A DNA stretch of 64,000 nucleotides, from assembly GCA_038148895.1 (NCBI GenBank), contig JBBVGQ010000003.1. One strand, given 5' to 3'. Under the pieces are notes generated by a model. The model worked only from the letters and a program-made list of their open reading frames with translations, did no database searches and was not told the origin of the DNA. The DNA comes from Tamlana sp038148895. GTDB taxonomy: Bacteria > Bacteroidota > Bacteroidia > Flavobacteriales > Flavobacteriaceae. This document shows positions 52,187 to 61,559 of the stretch, piece by piece; positions within the stretch are counted from its first letter, which is position 1, and the number at the start of each line of letters is the position of its first letter. The position numbers and the translations under genes were made by a program.

Positions 52187-52217
52187 TGATTGTGTAAAAG
52201 TTTAAGTCTTTTAGCAA

Positions 52218-52892
52218 TTATATTAAATAAGCTATACCAACCCCTAAAATAATGGCGATGAACTTAGATAGATTAAACTTGTGTCCTTCACCACTTTCAA
52301 ACAAAATGGTGGTTGAAATATGAAAAAATATACCAATAACCACAGCGTTTATGGCATGACCGTAATGGCCTATCATGACCGATTCATGCGAAATAAAAGT
52401 GCCCAAGGGCGTCATTAAAGCAAAGACAATTAAAAAACTGGCCATTTGTAATTTGCTGTAATTGGATTGCATCAGGAATAAAGTAATAATCAATGCTATG
52501 GGAATTTTATGCACCAAAACCCCGTAAACCATATCGTTATGGTCGTGAATTGAAAAGCCTTCCAATAAACTATGGATGCACAAACTGATGAACAGTAACC
52601 ACGGAAACTTCATATCATGCTTGTGTATGTGTACATGCCCGTGTTCGGCACCTTTTGAAAACAGCTCTAAAACAATTTGGAGCAAGATACCGCACATAAT
52701 GAGCAGTCCAGTTTGTTTTGTTTTTAAATGGCTGTAAACCTCAGGAAGCAGTTCAAAAAGTGTTAGTGCCAATAAAAAAGCCCCACTAAAGGAGAGTAGG
52801 AGCTTGGTGTTCCAAGATTTATGTTTTTTGGTCCAGAAGGCTAATACAAAACCTAAAACAACGGCAAGAATGGGAAATAAAAATTTGTTCAT
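52218..52892 (-). CDS. ZIP-family metal cation transporter
   Basis: This 224-residue protein has about eight membrane segments. The metal-binding site is seen in LCIHSLLEGFSIHD (transmembrane HxxxE) and IGHYGHAINAVVIGIFFHIST, with a His-rich loop HGHVHIHKHD. It moves zinc or iron across the inner membrane by homology. No signal of regulation is visible; it is probably transcribed alone. Confidence 0.88.
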   Translation of the reverse strand: MNKFLFPILAVVLGFVLAFWTKKHKSWNTKLLLSFSGAFLLALTLFELLPEVYSHLKTKQTGLLIMCGILLQIVLELFSKGAEHGHVHIHKHDMKFPWLLFISLCIHSLLEGFSIHDHNDMVYGVLVHKIPIALIITLFLMQSNYSKLQMASFLIVFALMTPLGTFISHESVMIGHYGHAINAVVIGIFFHISTTILFESGEGHKFNLSKFIAIILGVGIAYLI

Positions 52893-53001
52893 TTATGTTT
52901 TTAATGGTAATTAGGGTATTCAAAGAATGAAAGTAACCCAATCTAATATATTTTGAAAACTATTCCGCAACAGTAATAATAATTAAATGTGGATTATTCA
53001 C

Positions 53002-53733
53002 CTATTTGAAAATCATGACTAAACGTTCGGAAGTTTTCGGGCTAAATTTACGCAATTTGTGGTCGCCAAAAACATCCAATAAATATACACCAGCTTGTTC
53101 AAAAAGTTCCTGAAAGTCCTTTAAAGTAAACGCTCGCACACGCTCCTGAAAATAATAATCTTTACCATCAGCAGAAAACCTAATGTCTTTAATTATGTAT
53201 TCACCTTCCGCATAGCGTTTTATGTTGAACTCGATGTCATCAACGGTCTTTACTTCCTCTGGTACTAAAGTATCGATTACAAATTCACTGTTCATAAAAT
53301 CAATAACAGCAAAACCATCTTCATTTAAATTGGATTTAATCGCTTTAATGGTGTTCAAATTATCGGCATCATCTTCAAAATACCCAAAACTGGTAAATAA
53401 ATTAAAAACGGCATCAAACTGTTTGCGGTAGGGTTTGCACATATCGTGCACTTCAAAATGCAGTCGGTGGTTTTCAAACTTTTTCGCAAAATTAATGCTG
53501 TTTTCACTCAAATCCACACCCGTTACATCATAGCCCATTTTATTCAAATAGCGGGCATGTCGCCCTCTACCGCAGGCCAAATCCAGTATAGTGCCGTGTT
53601 CCGGAACATTCAAATAATCCGTTAAAGTATCCATAAAGGCATGCGCTTCAGATTCATCCCTTTCCTTATATAAAATGTGGTAAAATGGTGTATCAAACCA
53701 AGAAGTAAACCAAGTTGTAGTATGTTTTGTCAT
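53002..53733 (-). CDS. Class I SAM-dependent methyltransferase
   Basis: This 243-residue protein carries the SAM motif TILDLACGRGRHARYLNKM and the acidic loop GVDLSENSINFAKKF, followed by FNLFTSFGYFEDD. It is of the UbiE/Methyltransf-25 type. The substrate is unknown and no cofactor or quinone genes are nearby. Confidence 0.85.
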   Translation of the reverse strand: MTKHTTTWFTSWFDTPFYHILYKERDESEAHAFMDTLTDYLNVPEHGTILDLACGRGRHARYLNKMGYDVTGVDLSENSINFAKKFENHRLHFEVHDMCKPYRKQFDAVFNLFTSFGYFEDDADNLNTIKAIKSNLNEDGFAVIDFMNSEFVIDTLVPEEVKTVDDIEFNIKRYAEGEYIIKDIRFSADGKDYYFQERVRAFTLKDFQELFEQAGVYLLDVFGDHKLRKFSPKTSERLVMIFK

Positions 53734-53750
53734 AGATGTTTTTGGAGGTT

Positions 53751-53768
53751 ACCACGCTTGGGCGTGGT
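53751..53768. repeat. 7-bp GC-rich hairpin
   Basis: ACCACGC-TTGG-GCGTGGT forms a perfect stem with a four-base loop, in the gap between the methyltransferase start and the THUMP gene. A second GCGTGGT lies at 53823. No T-run follows, so a terminator is unlikely; it may be a small interspersed hairpin. Confidence 0.45.
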
Positions 53769-53949
53769 CAGGCTTTCACTACTCGTTTTTATGTTTTGAC
53801 AACCTTTCTGCTTGCCATGCAGCGTGGTTTCAATAAAATATATTTTATCTCAACCAATGCTCAAGGAGACAAAACATAAAGAACTCAAACAAATCGCTCA
53901 ATCCTTAACCTAAATATCAATATACTTAATGTATGCCGTAAAATTACGT

Positions 53950-53957
53950 TATTTTTG
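53950..53957 (+). promoter_or_regulatory. -7 promoter element for the THUMP methyltransferase gene
   Basis: TATTTTTG followed by C matches TAnnTTTG; predicted start near 53964, 14 bases before the ATG at 53978. Confidence 0.45.
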
Positions 53958-53977
53958 CAATCTATTGGAGCGATTTT

Positions 53978-55135
53978 ATGGAAGAAAATTTTAGCATGGT
54001 AGCCAAAACCTTATTTGGCTTTGAAGATTTATTGGCAAACGAACTTACGCAACTCGGCGCACAAAAGGTAACCAAGGGTGTGCGCAATGTTTCATTTGTG
54101 GGCGACAAAGGCTTTATGTACAAGGCCAATTTGGGCTTGCGTACGGCCATTAAGATTTTAAAGCCCATCCATAGTTTTAATGTGAACAACGAAAAAGACC
54201 TGTACAATAAAATTTATGCCATGGATTGGAGTAAATACCTAAAGCCTTCAGGTTCTTTGGCTATAGATGCTACCATTCATTCCGATTTGTTTTCGCATTC
54301 GCTATTTATTGCCCAAAAAACCAAGGACGCCATTGTAGATAAGTTTCGCGATACCACAGGGCAACGCCCCGATGTGGATTTAAAATTTCCCGATGTGAAA
54401 ATCAATGTGCATATCGATAGACGACATTGTACCATTTCTTTAGATTCTTCGGGTGATTCCTTGCATAAACGTGGGTATAAAATGGCTACCAATATTGCAC
54501 CCATAAATGAAGTATTGGCTGCAGGTATGATTATGCTATCGGGTTGGGACGGACAATGCGATTTTATGGACCCCATGTGTGGTTCGGGGACCATTCTTAT
54601 TGAAGCCGCCATGATAGCCTGTAACATACCACCAAACCTGATGCGTAAAGAATTTGCCTTTGAACGCTGGCCAGATTGGGATGTGGATTTGTTTGAAAAA
54701 ATTGAAGAATCATTACTTAAAAAAACACGCGATTTTCATTATAAAATTATAGGCTACGATAAAGCGCCGAGTGCCGTATTCAAGGCCAAAGACAATGTTA
54801 AAAATGCCCAATTGGAAGATTTTATTGAAGTAAAGCACGAGGACTTTTTTAAAACCCAAAAAGCAGGTGAAGCCAAATTGCATATGGTGTTTAACCCACC
54901 ATACGGTGAGCGTTTAAATATTGATATGGAACAGTTTTACAAAAATATTGGCGATACCTTAAAGCAAAACTATCCCGGTACTGATGCTTGGTTTATTACC
55001 AGTAATTTAGATGCCCTAAAACATGTGGGTTTGCGCCCCTCAAGAAAAATACCATTATATAATGCCAAATTGGAGTCGCGATTGGTAAAGTATGTGATGT
55101 ATGAGGGGAGTAAAAAGGCGAAGTTTAACAACTAA
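53978..55135 (+). CDS. THUMP-domain RNA methyltransferase (RlmL N-terminal type)
   Basis: This 385-residue protein has an N-terminal ferredoxin-like plus THUMP region (MVAKTLFGFEDLLANEL, LAIDATIHSDLFSHSLF) and a C-terminal SAM-binding methyltransferase with DPMCGSGTILIEAAMIACN and the catalytic NPPYGERL. By homology it forms m2G in 23S rRNA (position 2445 in E. coli numbering). It lacks the RlmK second methyltransferase fused in E. coli RlmKL. Confidence 0.9.
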   Translation: MEENFSMVAKTLFGFEDLLANELTQLGAQKVTKGVRNVSFVGDKGFMYKANLGLRTAIKILKPIHSFNVNNEKDLYNKIYAMDWSKYLKPSGSLAIDATIHSDLFSHSLFIAQKTKDAIVDKFRDTTGQRPDVDLKFPDVKINVHIDRRHCTISLDSSGDSLHKRGYKMATNIAPINEVLAAGMIMLSGWDGQCDFMDPMCGSGTILIEAAMIACNIPPNLMRKEFAFERWPDWDVDLFEKIEESLLKKTRDFHYKIIGYDKAPSAVFKAKDNVKNAQLEDFIEVKHEDFFKTQKAGEAKLHMVFNPPYGERLNIDMEQFYKNIGDTLKQNYPGTDAWFITSNLDALKHVGLRPSRKIPLYNAKLESRLVKYVMYEGSKKAKFNN

Positions 55136-55182
55136 CTTCATTACAAGGGAAGAATGACCGAAGTAATCTTATCTATAGAAGC

Positions 55183-55208
55183 GTCATAGCGAGGTACGAA
55201 GCTATCTC
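55183..55208 (+). repeat. Short interspersed-repeat-like hairpin sequence
   Basis: GTCATAGCGAGGTACGAAGC with TATCTC after it resembles the widespread family of intergenic repeats with the pattern GTCATTGCGAGG(n)ACGAAGCAATCTC. An adjacent GAATGACCGAAGTAATC at 55152 looks like a diverged partial copy. ATAGC and GCTAT pair as a small stem. Confidence 0.45.
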
Positions 55209-55318
55209 TTGAATTAACTAGAATTAAACAGACTGTCTCACTGTGATAACAATTACAATGGATAGGAATGTTAACTGGAAAAACCACAATATCTGGAGTT
55301 TTATTAGACTAATTAGAG

Positions 55319-56251
55319 CTACTTGATTTGAACTCCATTGTTTATTATATCAACAACCAAATTAGAATACCAAACTATTCCAACGTCGAACTTATCTCTT
55401 CTAAAAATAACCATATCATCAAATTCAACTGAATTGGGTTGTATTTTAAAAGGTTCGCCTGAATAAACTCCCAAAAATGCAAATTGCTTATTTTCATTAT
55501 GAAATATTTGCCCTTTGTCTAAAACTATGTTTTGCGGTTTTGAAATAACAATACTACCTGAAGACCCTGGAAATAACTTGCTATCAATCAAAAAATATGG
55601 ACTACCGTTAAAAAAACTACCCCATCTTGAAGATATTATTCCTTGTTTGACTATTGGAAAGACATTTTTTTGATCATAAAAATTTTTTGGATAACCAATC
55701 GTAACAACGTCATCAGTAACTTCAACATTAATTTTGTTTTTACCAGGTAAATCATCTTCGGATACAGCATAAAATTGCATATAGGTTTGACCTGATTTTA
55801 TTTTGTCCATGACTAAATCGAAAACTTTGACTAATGCAATATCTATATTTTTATCTGAATGTAATTTTAGTCGGGTTTTTAATTCATCTTTTTTAATTGT
55901 TATTGGCTCCCAAACAATATTTAAACCATTAATTCTTCTTAAATGAAATGTAAAAGAATCTGGTAGAGTTTCATTTCCTTTTTTATCTCTTAATAAAGAA
56001 ACATGCCTATTGGTGACAAGCCACATATTTTCTATAGTTCTCCATTGTCCATTTTTCAATGTGTCTTTAGGTGATAATTCTTGAAAAAAGAATCCAGTCC
56101 CTATTCGGTTTTCTCCGTTACCTTGAGTAGTTATTAAAGTTGTTAATCCGTGGACCCTGTCATCTAAATTACTTGCAGTATTCTTGTTTTGAGAGTTACT
56201 AATATTCCAACTAAAACACCCAATTAAGATTGAAAACATTATATATTTCAT
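55319..56251 (-). CDS. Exported trypsin-like serine protease
   Basis: This 310-residue protein has a signal peptide (YIMFSILIGCFSWNISNSQ). The catalytic triad is visible in order: His in WLVTNRHVSLL, Asp in SDKNIDIALVKV and Ser in DSKLFPGSSGSIVISK. There is no PDZ domain, unlike DegP. The target is unknown. The gene stands alone with 183 and 233 bp gaps around it and is visibly AT-richer than its neighbours, which is compatible with lateral gain but not proof. Confidence 0.75.
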   Translation of the reverse strand: MKYIMFSILIGCFSWNISNSQNKNTASNLDDRVHGLTTLITTQGNGENRIGTGFFFQELSPKDTLKNGQWRTIENMWLVTNRHVSLLRDKKGNETLPDSFTFHLRRINGLNIVWEPITIKKDELKTRLKLHSDKNIDIALVKVFDLVMDKIKSGQTYMQFYAVSEDDLPGKNKINVEVTDDVVTIGYPKNFYDQKNVFPIVKQGIISSRWGSFFNGSPYFLIDSKLFPGSSGSIVISKPQNIVLDKGQIFHNENKQFAFLGVYSGEPFKIQPNSVEFDDMVIFRRDKFDVGIVWYSNLVVDIINNGVQIK

Positions 56252-56484
56252 CTTTCTTTCTTAGTAAATGTGTATAAAATCAGTTTGGTAAAGTTAGTAT
56301 TTTCTTACTTATTTTTACTGGGTAATTACAAGTAATTATTAACAAATTGAGTTCAAATGTTGAGGTAAAATGGTATTATGGCAAAATTTTAACGTTCAAA
56401 AATCATTAATTCAAAAATTGAAAGTTTAATAGTTTTCGTAATTTCTCATAACGTGTTACTACTAGAAATAACACAAATCTAAAT

Positions 56485-57525
56485 TTACTCTGGAATCTGC
56501 TGGCTCAAACAATGCAGCGAGCCAAAACCCCAAATAAAATCTATGGCAGAAATACCAATTATTTCTCTATCTGGAAAACAATCAGCAATGGTGTTTAAAG
56601 CTACACGGTCGTTAGCATCGTTAAAGGTTGGCACCAAAACCGTTTTGTTTAAAATTAAAAAGTTAGCATAACTGGCCGGAAGTGTAATGCCATCAAACCA
56701 TAACGGTTTGGGCATGGGTAAAGTAACTATATTGGGCGATTTGCCATTTTCCAATACAGCGTTTTGCAAGCGTTTTAAATTGTCTTGAAGTGGTTTGTAG
56801 TTTGGGTCTTTGGTGTTGGTTTCAATAACCGTAATGATGGTATCTGCGTTTACAAAACGGGCCAAATCATCAATATGCCCGTGGGTGTCATCACCAATAA
56901 TGCCATTTCCCAACCAAATAACGTTGGTTACGCCCAAAAAGGTTTTAAAAGCGGCTTCATAATTGGCTTTGGTAAAGCCTGCATTTCTAACTTGAATAGT
57001 AGGGTGGAGCAGGCATTCTTCAGAGGTAATGAGCGTTCCTTTTCCGTTAACGTCTATGGCGCCACCTTCCAAAACAAAGGGTTTGCCGTTAATCATGGCT
57101 TGTTCAACAGAGATGTTTAATGTTTCGGCCACTTTTTCGGGAACGCCTTTATCCAAACGGTGATTACTATATTTTGCCCAACCATTAAAGTTAAAATTCA
57201 TGGCTTTTCGTTGTTTCCCATTTTTAACAATAATTGGTCCCGAATCGCGCATCCAACTGCGGTTGGTTTTATGGATAATAAAGATTACATTTTTCGTATT
57301 GACATGGGCTGTTTCTAACATGCCCGAAACCTTATCTTGAAGTTTCTTATTGGCAACGACTAAAAAAACGGCTTCAACGGTAGCCACTTTTTTAATAAAC
57401 TCAATAAAGGCCCATTGAATGGCTTCGTATTTCCCAGGCCAGTCTTTACCGTTATGCGGAAAACACAATAAAATGCCCTGTTGTTTTTCCCATTCAGCAG
57501 GAAATATCCAGTTTTCGCTCTTCAT
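56485..57525 (-). CDS. aguA: Agmatine deiminase
   Basis: This 346-residue enzyme of the guanidine-modifying (PPAD) family converts agmatine to N-carbamoylputrescine. Active-site blocks are FVLEGGAIDVNGKGT, GDDTHGHIDDLARFV and the C-terminal Cys in GSLHCLSQQIPE. DRDSGPI-type sequence occurs as SWMRDSGPIIVKNG. It follows aguB with a one-base overlap, forming the two-step putrescine pathway. Confidence 0.93.
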   Translation of the reverse strand: MKSENWIFPAEWEKQQGILLCFPHNGKDWPGKYEAIQWAFIEFIKKVATVEAVFLVVANKKLQDKVSGMLETAHVNTKNVIFIIHKTNRSWMRDSGPIIVKNGKQRKAMNFNFNGWAKYSNHRLDKGVPEKVAETLNISVEQAMINGKPFVLEGGAIDVNGKGTLITSEECLLHPTIQVRNAGFTKANYEAAFKTFLGVTNVIWLGNGIIGDDTHGHIDDLARFVNADTIITVIETNTKDPNYKPLQDNLKRLQNAVLENGKSPNIVTLPMPKPLWFDGITLPASYANFLILNKTVLVPTFNDANDRVALNTIADCFPDREIIGISAIDFIWGFGSLHCLSQQIPE

Positions 57526-58412
57526 TAATCGATAACGCGTTTAGTAATTTCTCCATATTTATCGATACGTCTGTCCCGTAAAAATGGCCAATTCTGGCGT
57601 ACGTTTTCTTGAAGGTTTAAATCGACTTCAGCGATTAAAATTTCCTCTTTATCTTCTGAGGCTTGCGCTAAAATTTCACCCTGTGGGCCAGCAATAAACG
57701 AGGAACCCCAAAACTCAATGCCATGAGTATTGGGTACATATTTTTCCAAACCAATACGGTTGGCAGCGGCGACATAAATGCCATTGGCTACGGCATGCCC
57801 GCGCATCACGTTCATCCAAGCGCCTTGTTGGTTTTTACCAAATTCTGCTTTTTCCTGTGGATGCCATCCAATGGCCGTTGGGTAAAACAATACTTCGGCA
57901 CCTTGTAGGGCCGTTAATCGTGCTGCTTCTGGATACCATTGGTCCCAACAAATCAACGTACCAATATTTCCTTTTTTTGTGGGGAAGGACTTAAAACCGA
58001 TATCACCAGGGGTGAAATAAAATTTTTCATAAAAATGGGGGTCGTCCGGAATGTGCATTTTACGGTATAATCCAGCTTCCGAACCATTGGTATCAATAAT
58101 GTACGCACTGTTGTGGTACACACCGGCCATACGTTTTTCAAAAAACGGAACGATAATTACCACGCCCAATTCTTTGGCCAAAGCACTAAATGCCTTGAAG
58201 GATGTGCTGTAAAGTGGTTCTGCATAAGCAAAATTGTCAACATCTTCACTTTGGCAGAAGTAATGACTGCTATATAGTTCGGGCAATAAAATAACTTCAG
58301 CACCTTGTTTTGCAGCGTCTTTTACCCATTTAATGCATTTTTCTAAGTTGTTTTCTGGGGTGTTATTCAGGTTTAATTGAATAACGCAAATTTTGTATGT
58401 TTTACTTGGCAT
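57525..58412 (-). CDS. aguB: N-carbamoylputrescine amidohydrolase
   Basis: This 295-residue nitrilase-superfamily enzyme converts N-carbamoylputrescine to putrescine, CO2 and ammonia. The Glu-Lys-Cys triad lies in VILLPELYSSHYFCQ (Glu), YRKMHIPDDPHFYEK (Lys) and GTLICWDQWYPEAARL (Cys). It is upstream of aguA by a one-base overlap, so the two are made together. Confidence 0.93.
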   Translation of the reverse strand: MPSKTYKICVIQLNLNNTPENNLEKCIKWVKDAAKQGAEVILLPELYSSHYFCQSEDVDNFAYAEPLYSTSFKAFSALAKELGVVIIVPFFEKRMAGVYHNSAYIIDTNGSEAGLYRKMHIPDDPHFYEKFYFTPGDIGFKSFPTKKGNIGTLICWDQWYPEAARLTALQGAEVLFYPTAIGWHPQEKAEFGKNQQGAWMNVMRGHAVANGIYVAAANRIGLEKYVPNTHGIEFWGSSFIAGPQGEILAQASEDKEEILIAEVDLNLQENVRQNWPFLRDRRIDKYGEITKRVID

Positions 58413-58566
58413 TCTGTTTATTTAAAATCAAGGTTAATATACAAAGTATTTTATTTTTAACTCATGCGAAAGTAGGTTTTATTAAAATATGTGCCATATA
58501 AAAACAGCACATATTTCAACAAAAATTAAGGAAGGGTTAAAAAAAGGATTTAAATTATTAATGCGG

Positions 58567-60057
58567 TTAAAAGCGAGATGTAAACGTTTTAATCTCCCAT
58601 TTGCTTTTGCCTTCATTTAGCGTGGCACAAAGTATTTTTTCACCGTCTGTTCTTACGTTTACCAAGCCGTAAACGATACCGTCAACCACTTTTAGTCGGC
58701 TCATGGTTTTAACCTTGTCGGTTGGATTTAAAGCACCTGAAGCTGTGTGTTTATAACGGATGTTGGTTTTGGCTTCATTTTTCAAAACAACGTCAATTGT
58801 GCCAATGAGTGTTTCGTAGTTTTTTGAGTTGACTTCATAGGGGTCTCCCATACGGAGACTTCTGGAAATTTCAGTGCTGTAAATAAGCGGGGTAACCATT
58901 TCATCGTTTTCAATTTTTTTAAACCCTGTTGCGCCCGATGCTGCCACAATATTAGGTCTAGGGTGGGCGTGGGTTTCATCATCGCCAGAAGAAATTACGG
59001 TTGCTGCGGCATTCACATACTGCAAAAACTCATAGGAGCAATCATCACTGCCATGGTGACAAGATTTTACAACATCTGCAGCCAATTCTATAAGGTTGCC
59101 CGATAAGGAATCTATGATGTGTTGTTGACTTTTTTTGTTTAAATCGCCCGTTAGTAACATTCGGCTTCTGCCATAGTCAATACGTAATAAAATGGAATTA
59201 CCATTGGTGTTTTTGCTGTAAGAACCCAAATCTTTTAAGGTTGGTTTCCCGTTTACTGTGGTTTCAATGGGTCCCAATATTTTGATTGACGTTTCTTTGC
59301 CTTCTTCAAAACCTTCTAAATATTTGAATCCTTTTTCTGGATTGTATGAAAGGCGCTTTACATCTGGGTTATTGTCAATAATACACTCTAAAAAATCGGC
59401 CCATTCACCTTGTAATTTTAAATCGGCATTTTGTTTCAAACCATTTTTAATGGATGTTTTTCCTGTTAACAAATCATGCATCACACCACCTGTTTCATCA
59501 CCTAAAAATCTAGATTTTTGAGCACTTTTCCACCAGGAGATGCCTGCATGATAAAAAGCTTCGACTTTTGTTTCAGAAGTATCCAGTTCTTTTCTGGCGC
59601 TTTCTTCTTTACTTACCAAATCCCATAACCCCCCGTAATGATCGGCATCACAATGCGAACATATCATGGCATCGAGTTCAATGATGTCCTTTTTGTATTC
59701 CTTTTTGAATTTCCAATCTACAAAGTCGGCCGCACTTTTGCCGTGGGGTTGTTTGGAACGTTTATAGCCGCCATCTATCAAAATATGTTTACGGTCTGGA
59801 GTAACTATTAAAACACCATCGCCTTGCCCTACGTCTATGAAGTAAAGCTCCAAAAGAGATTCATCGCCTAAATCATCGGCCTTGATGTAAACATTTTTGG
59901 CCCAGCGGACATTGACTTTGTATCTTCCGTTTGTGACAGTGTTAGAGACTAATTCAACATAATCGCCCCAGAGTGCTTCCAGCAAAACTTTGTTTCCAGT
60001 ACCTGAGGTATAAACTTTTGCTTTTTCGGATTTTAGATATTTAATGGTATTTGGCAT
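58567..60057 (-). CDS. Stand-alone ComEC-like metallo-beta-lactamase-fold protein
   Basis: This 496-residue cytosolic protein starts with an SH3-like module (about 8-62), then a metallo-beta-lactamase domain: ELYFIDVGQGDGVLI, HILIDGG, and SHCDADHYGG with the HxDxDH metal ligands (His135, Asp137, Asp139, His140), later RMLLTGDLNKK and KSCHHGSDD. It lacks the ComEC membrane channel. A roughly 100-residue C-terminal extension is of unknown fold. ComEC-like MBL domains are thought to be nucleases; an enzymatic role here is inferred. A short palindrome lies upstream. Confidence 0.78.
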   Translation of the reverse strand: MPNTIKYLKSEKAKVYTSGTGNKVLLEALWGDYVELVSNTVTNGRYKVNVRWAKNVYIKADDLGDESLLELYFIDVGQGDGVLIVTPDRKHILIDGGYKRSKQPHGKSAADFVDWKFKKEYKKDIIELDAMICSHCDADHYGGLWDLVSKEESARKELDTSETKVEAFYHAGISWWKSAQKSRFLGDETGGVMHDLLTGKTSIKNGLKQNADLKLQGEWADFLECIIDNNPDVKRLSYNPEKGFKYLEGFEEGKETSIKILGPIETTVNGKPTLKDLGSYSKNTNGNSILLRIDYGRSRMLLTGDLNKKSQQHIIDSLSGNLIELAADVVKSCHHGSDDCSYEFLQYVNAAATVISSGDDETHAHPRPNIVAASGATGFKKIENDEMVTPLIYSTEISRSLRMGDPYEVNSKNYETLIGTIDVVLKNEAKTNIRYKHTASGALNPTDKVKTMSRLKVVDGIVYGLVNVRTDGEKILCATLNEGKSKWEIKTFTSRF

Positions 60058-60111
60058 AATTTATAATTTTGAATACCAGAAAGTTACAACTTGAATCAAT
60101 GAAAAACAATG

Positions 60112-60123
60112 CGTAGATCTACG
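60112..60123. promoter_or_regulatory. 12-bp perfect palindrome upstream of the MBL gene
   Basis: CGTAGATCTACG, perfectly self-complementary, 55 bp upstream of the ATG at 60057 and 30 bp after the ALDH stop. It could be an operator or a small hairpin. Confidence 0.35.
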
Positions 60124-60152
60124 TAATTTTAAAGAAATGGGCTGGTTTAAAT

Positions 60153-61532
60153 TTAACCGAAATACTTGAACATTTTTTTGATGATGCCCAGTCTATTTTT
60201 GTGTGGTGCATACCGCAATTGAGGATCAAACCAAGTTCCCCGCTTTATAATGGCTTTTTGATGTGAAAAGGTATCGAAACCATATTTGCCATGATATTTG
60301 CCCATCCCACTGGCACCAACACCGCCAAAAGGCAAATTCTGATTTCCAAAGTGAATCAAAACATCGTTAACAACGCCACCACCGAAACTGTATTTTTTAA
60401 GGATGTGTTCTGTGAAATTTGAGTTTTTCGAGAATACATAGAGCGAAAGCGGTTTTTCAAAATGCCAAATGACTTTTTCAATGTCGCTTTCATTTTCAAA
60501 AGTTAAAATAGGTAGGAGAGGCCCAAATATTTCTTCATTCATAACTGGGTTATCCAAATCGGGCTGGTCCATAATGGTTGGGCCAATGAATTTTTCATTC
60601 GCATCAATTTCACCACCAAAAACAATCGTTTCATTCTTTAAAAGATTTTTTAAACGTTCGAAATTTTTATTGTCTATAATCTGAGGAAAATCTTCTGAAT
60701 TCCGAATGATTTGGCCGTATTGAGCAATAATTTCAGCTTTCAAAGCGTCAATAAGGTCATTTTTAATATTGCTTTTAACCAATAAGTAATCTGGTGCAAT
60801 ACAGGTTTGCCCACCGTTTAAATATTTGCCCCAAACTACTCGGCGCGCTGTGAGTTTTAAATCAACGGAATCATCTATAATGCAGGGTGATTTTCCACCT
60901 AGTTCAAGCGTAACAGGGGTTAAATTCTGTGCTGCAGCTTTTGCCACTATTTTACCAACTTCAACACTGCCAGTAAAAAAAATATAATCCCATTTTTGGT
61001 CGAGCAATTCAGCTCCAATTTCAGCATCACCCTCTACTGTTTTTGCTAAATCTTCTGGGAAAACATTTTCTATAATTTTTACGAGTAACTTTGAGGTATT
61101 TTGGGTAAGTTCACTCGGTTTTAGAACTACTGTATTTCCTGCTGCAACAGCCATAATAAATGGTGCCATTGCCAAAAGAAAAGGATAGTTCCAAGGAGCA
61201 ATCACTAGCACATTTCCGTAAGGTTCTTTATAAATAAAATCTGAAGAAGGAAAGGTGAGCATGGACGATTTTACCCGTTCAGGTTTTGACCATTTTTTGA
61301 GGTTTTTTATAGCCAAATCCAATTCTAAAATAACCAATCCGAATTCACTTAAATAGGCTTCAAATTCCGACTTATTAAAATCCCGTTTAAGCGCGTCATA
61401 AACAGCTTGCTCCTTGTTAAGGATTTCAGCTTTTAATGCCTTTAAAAACTGAAGTCGATAATTAACATCCTTGGTTTTTTGGGATGCAAATAATGCTTTT
61501 TGGGCAGCAATGATTTCGGGAATAGAATTCAA
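60153..61532 (-). CDS. Aldehyde dehydrogenase family protein
   Basis: This 459-residue NAD(P)-dependent enzyme has VTLELGGKSPCIIDDSV (general-base Glu), NGGQTCIAPDYLLV (catalytic Cys), FTGSVEVGKIV for cofactor binding and NEEIFGPLLPIL. It resembles the coniferyl/fatty-aldehyde dehydrogenase group (class 3-like). A C-terminal basic, hydrophobic tail (LGIIKKMFKYFG) could associate with membrane. Substrate range is unknown. Confidence 0.9.
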   Translation of the reverse strand: MNSIPEIIAAQKALFASQKTKDVNYRLQFLKALKAEILNKEQAVYDALKRDFNKSEFEAYLSEFGLVILELDLAIKNLKKWSKPERVKSSMLTFPSSDFIYKEPYGNVLVIAPWNYPFLLAMAPFIMAVAAGNTVVLKPSELTQNTSKLLVKIIENVFPEDLAKTVEGDAEIGAELLDQKWDYIFFTGSVEVGKIVAKAAAQNLTPVTLELGGKSPCIIDDSVDLKLTARRVVWGKYLNGGQTCIAPDYLLVKSNIKNDLIDALKAEIIAQYGQIIRNSEDFPQIIDNKNFERLKNLLKNETIVFGGEIDANEKFIGPTIMDQPDLDNPVMNEEIFGPLLPILTFENESDIEKVIWHFEKPLSLYVFSKNSNFTEHILKKYSFGGGVVNDVLIHFGNQNLPFGGVGASGMGKYHGKYGFDTFSHQKAIIKRGTWFDPQLRYAPHKNRLGIIKKMFKYFG

Positions 61533-61559
61533 AGGAGAGTTTTTTATAAATATAAGGAT

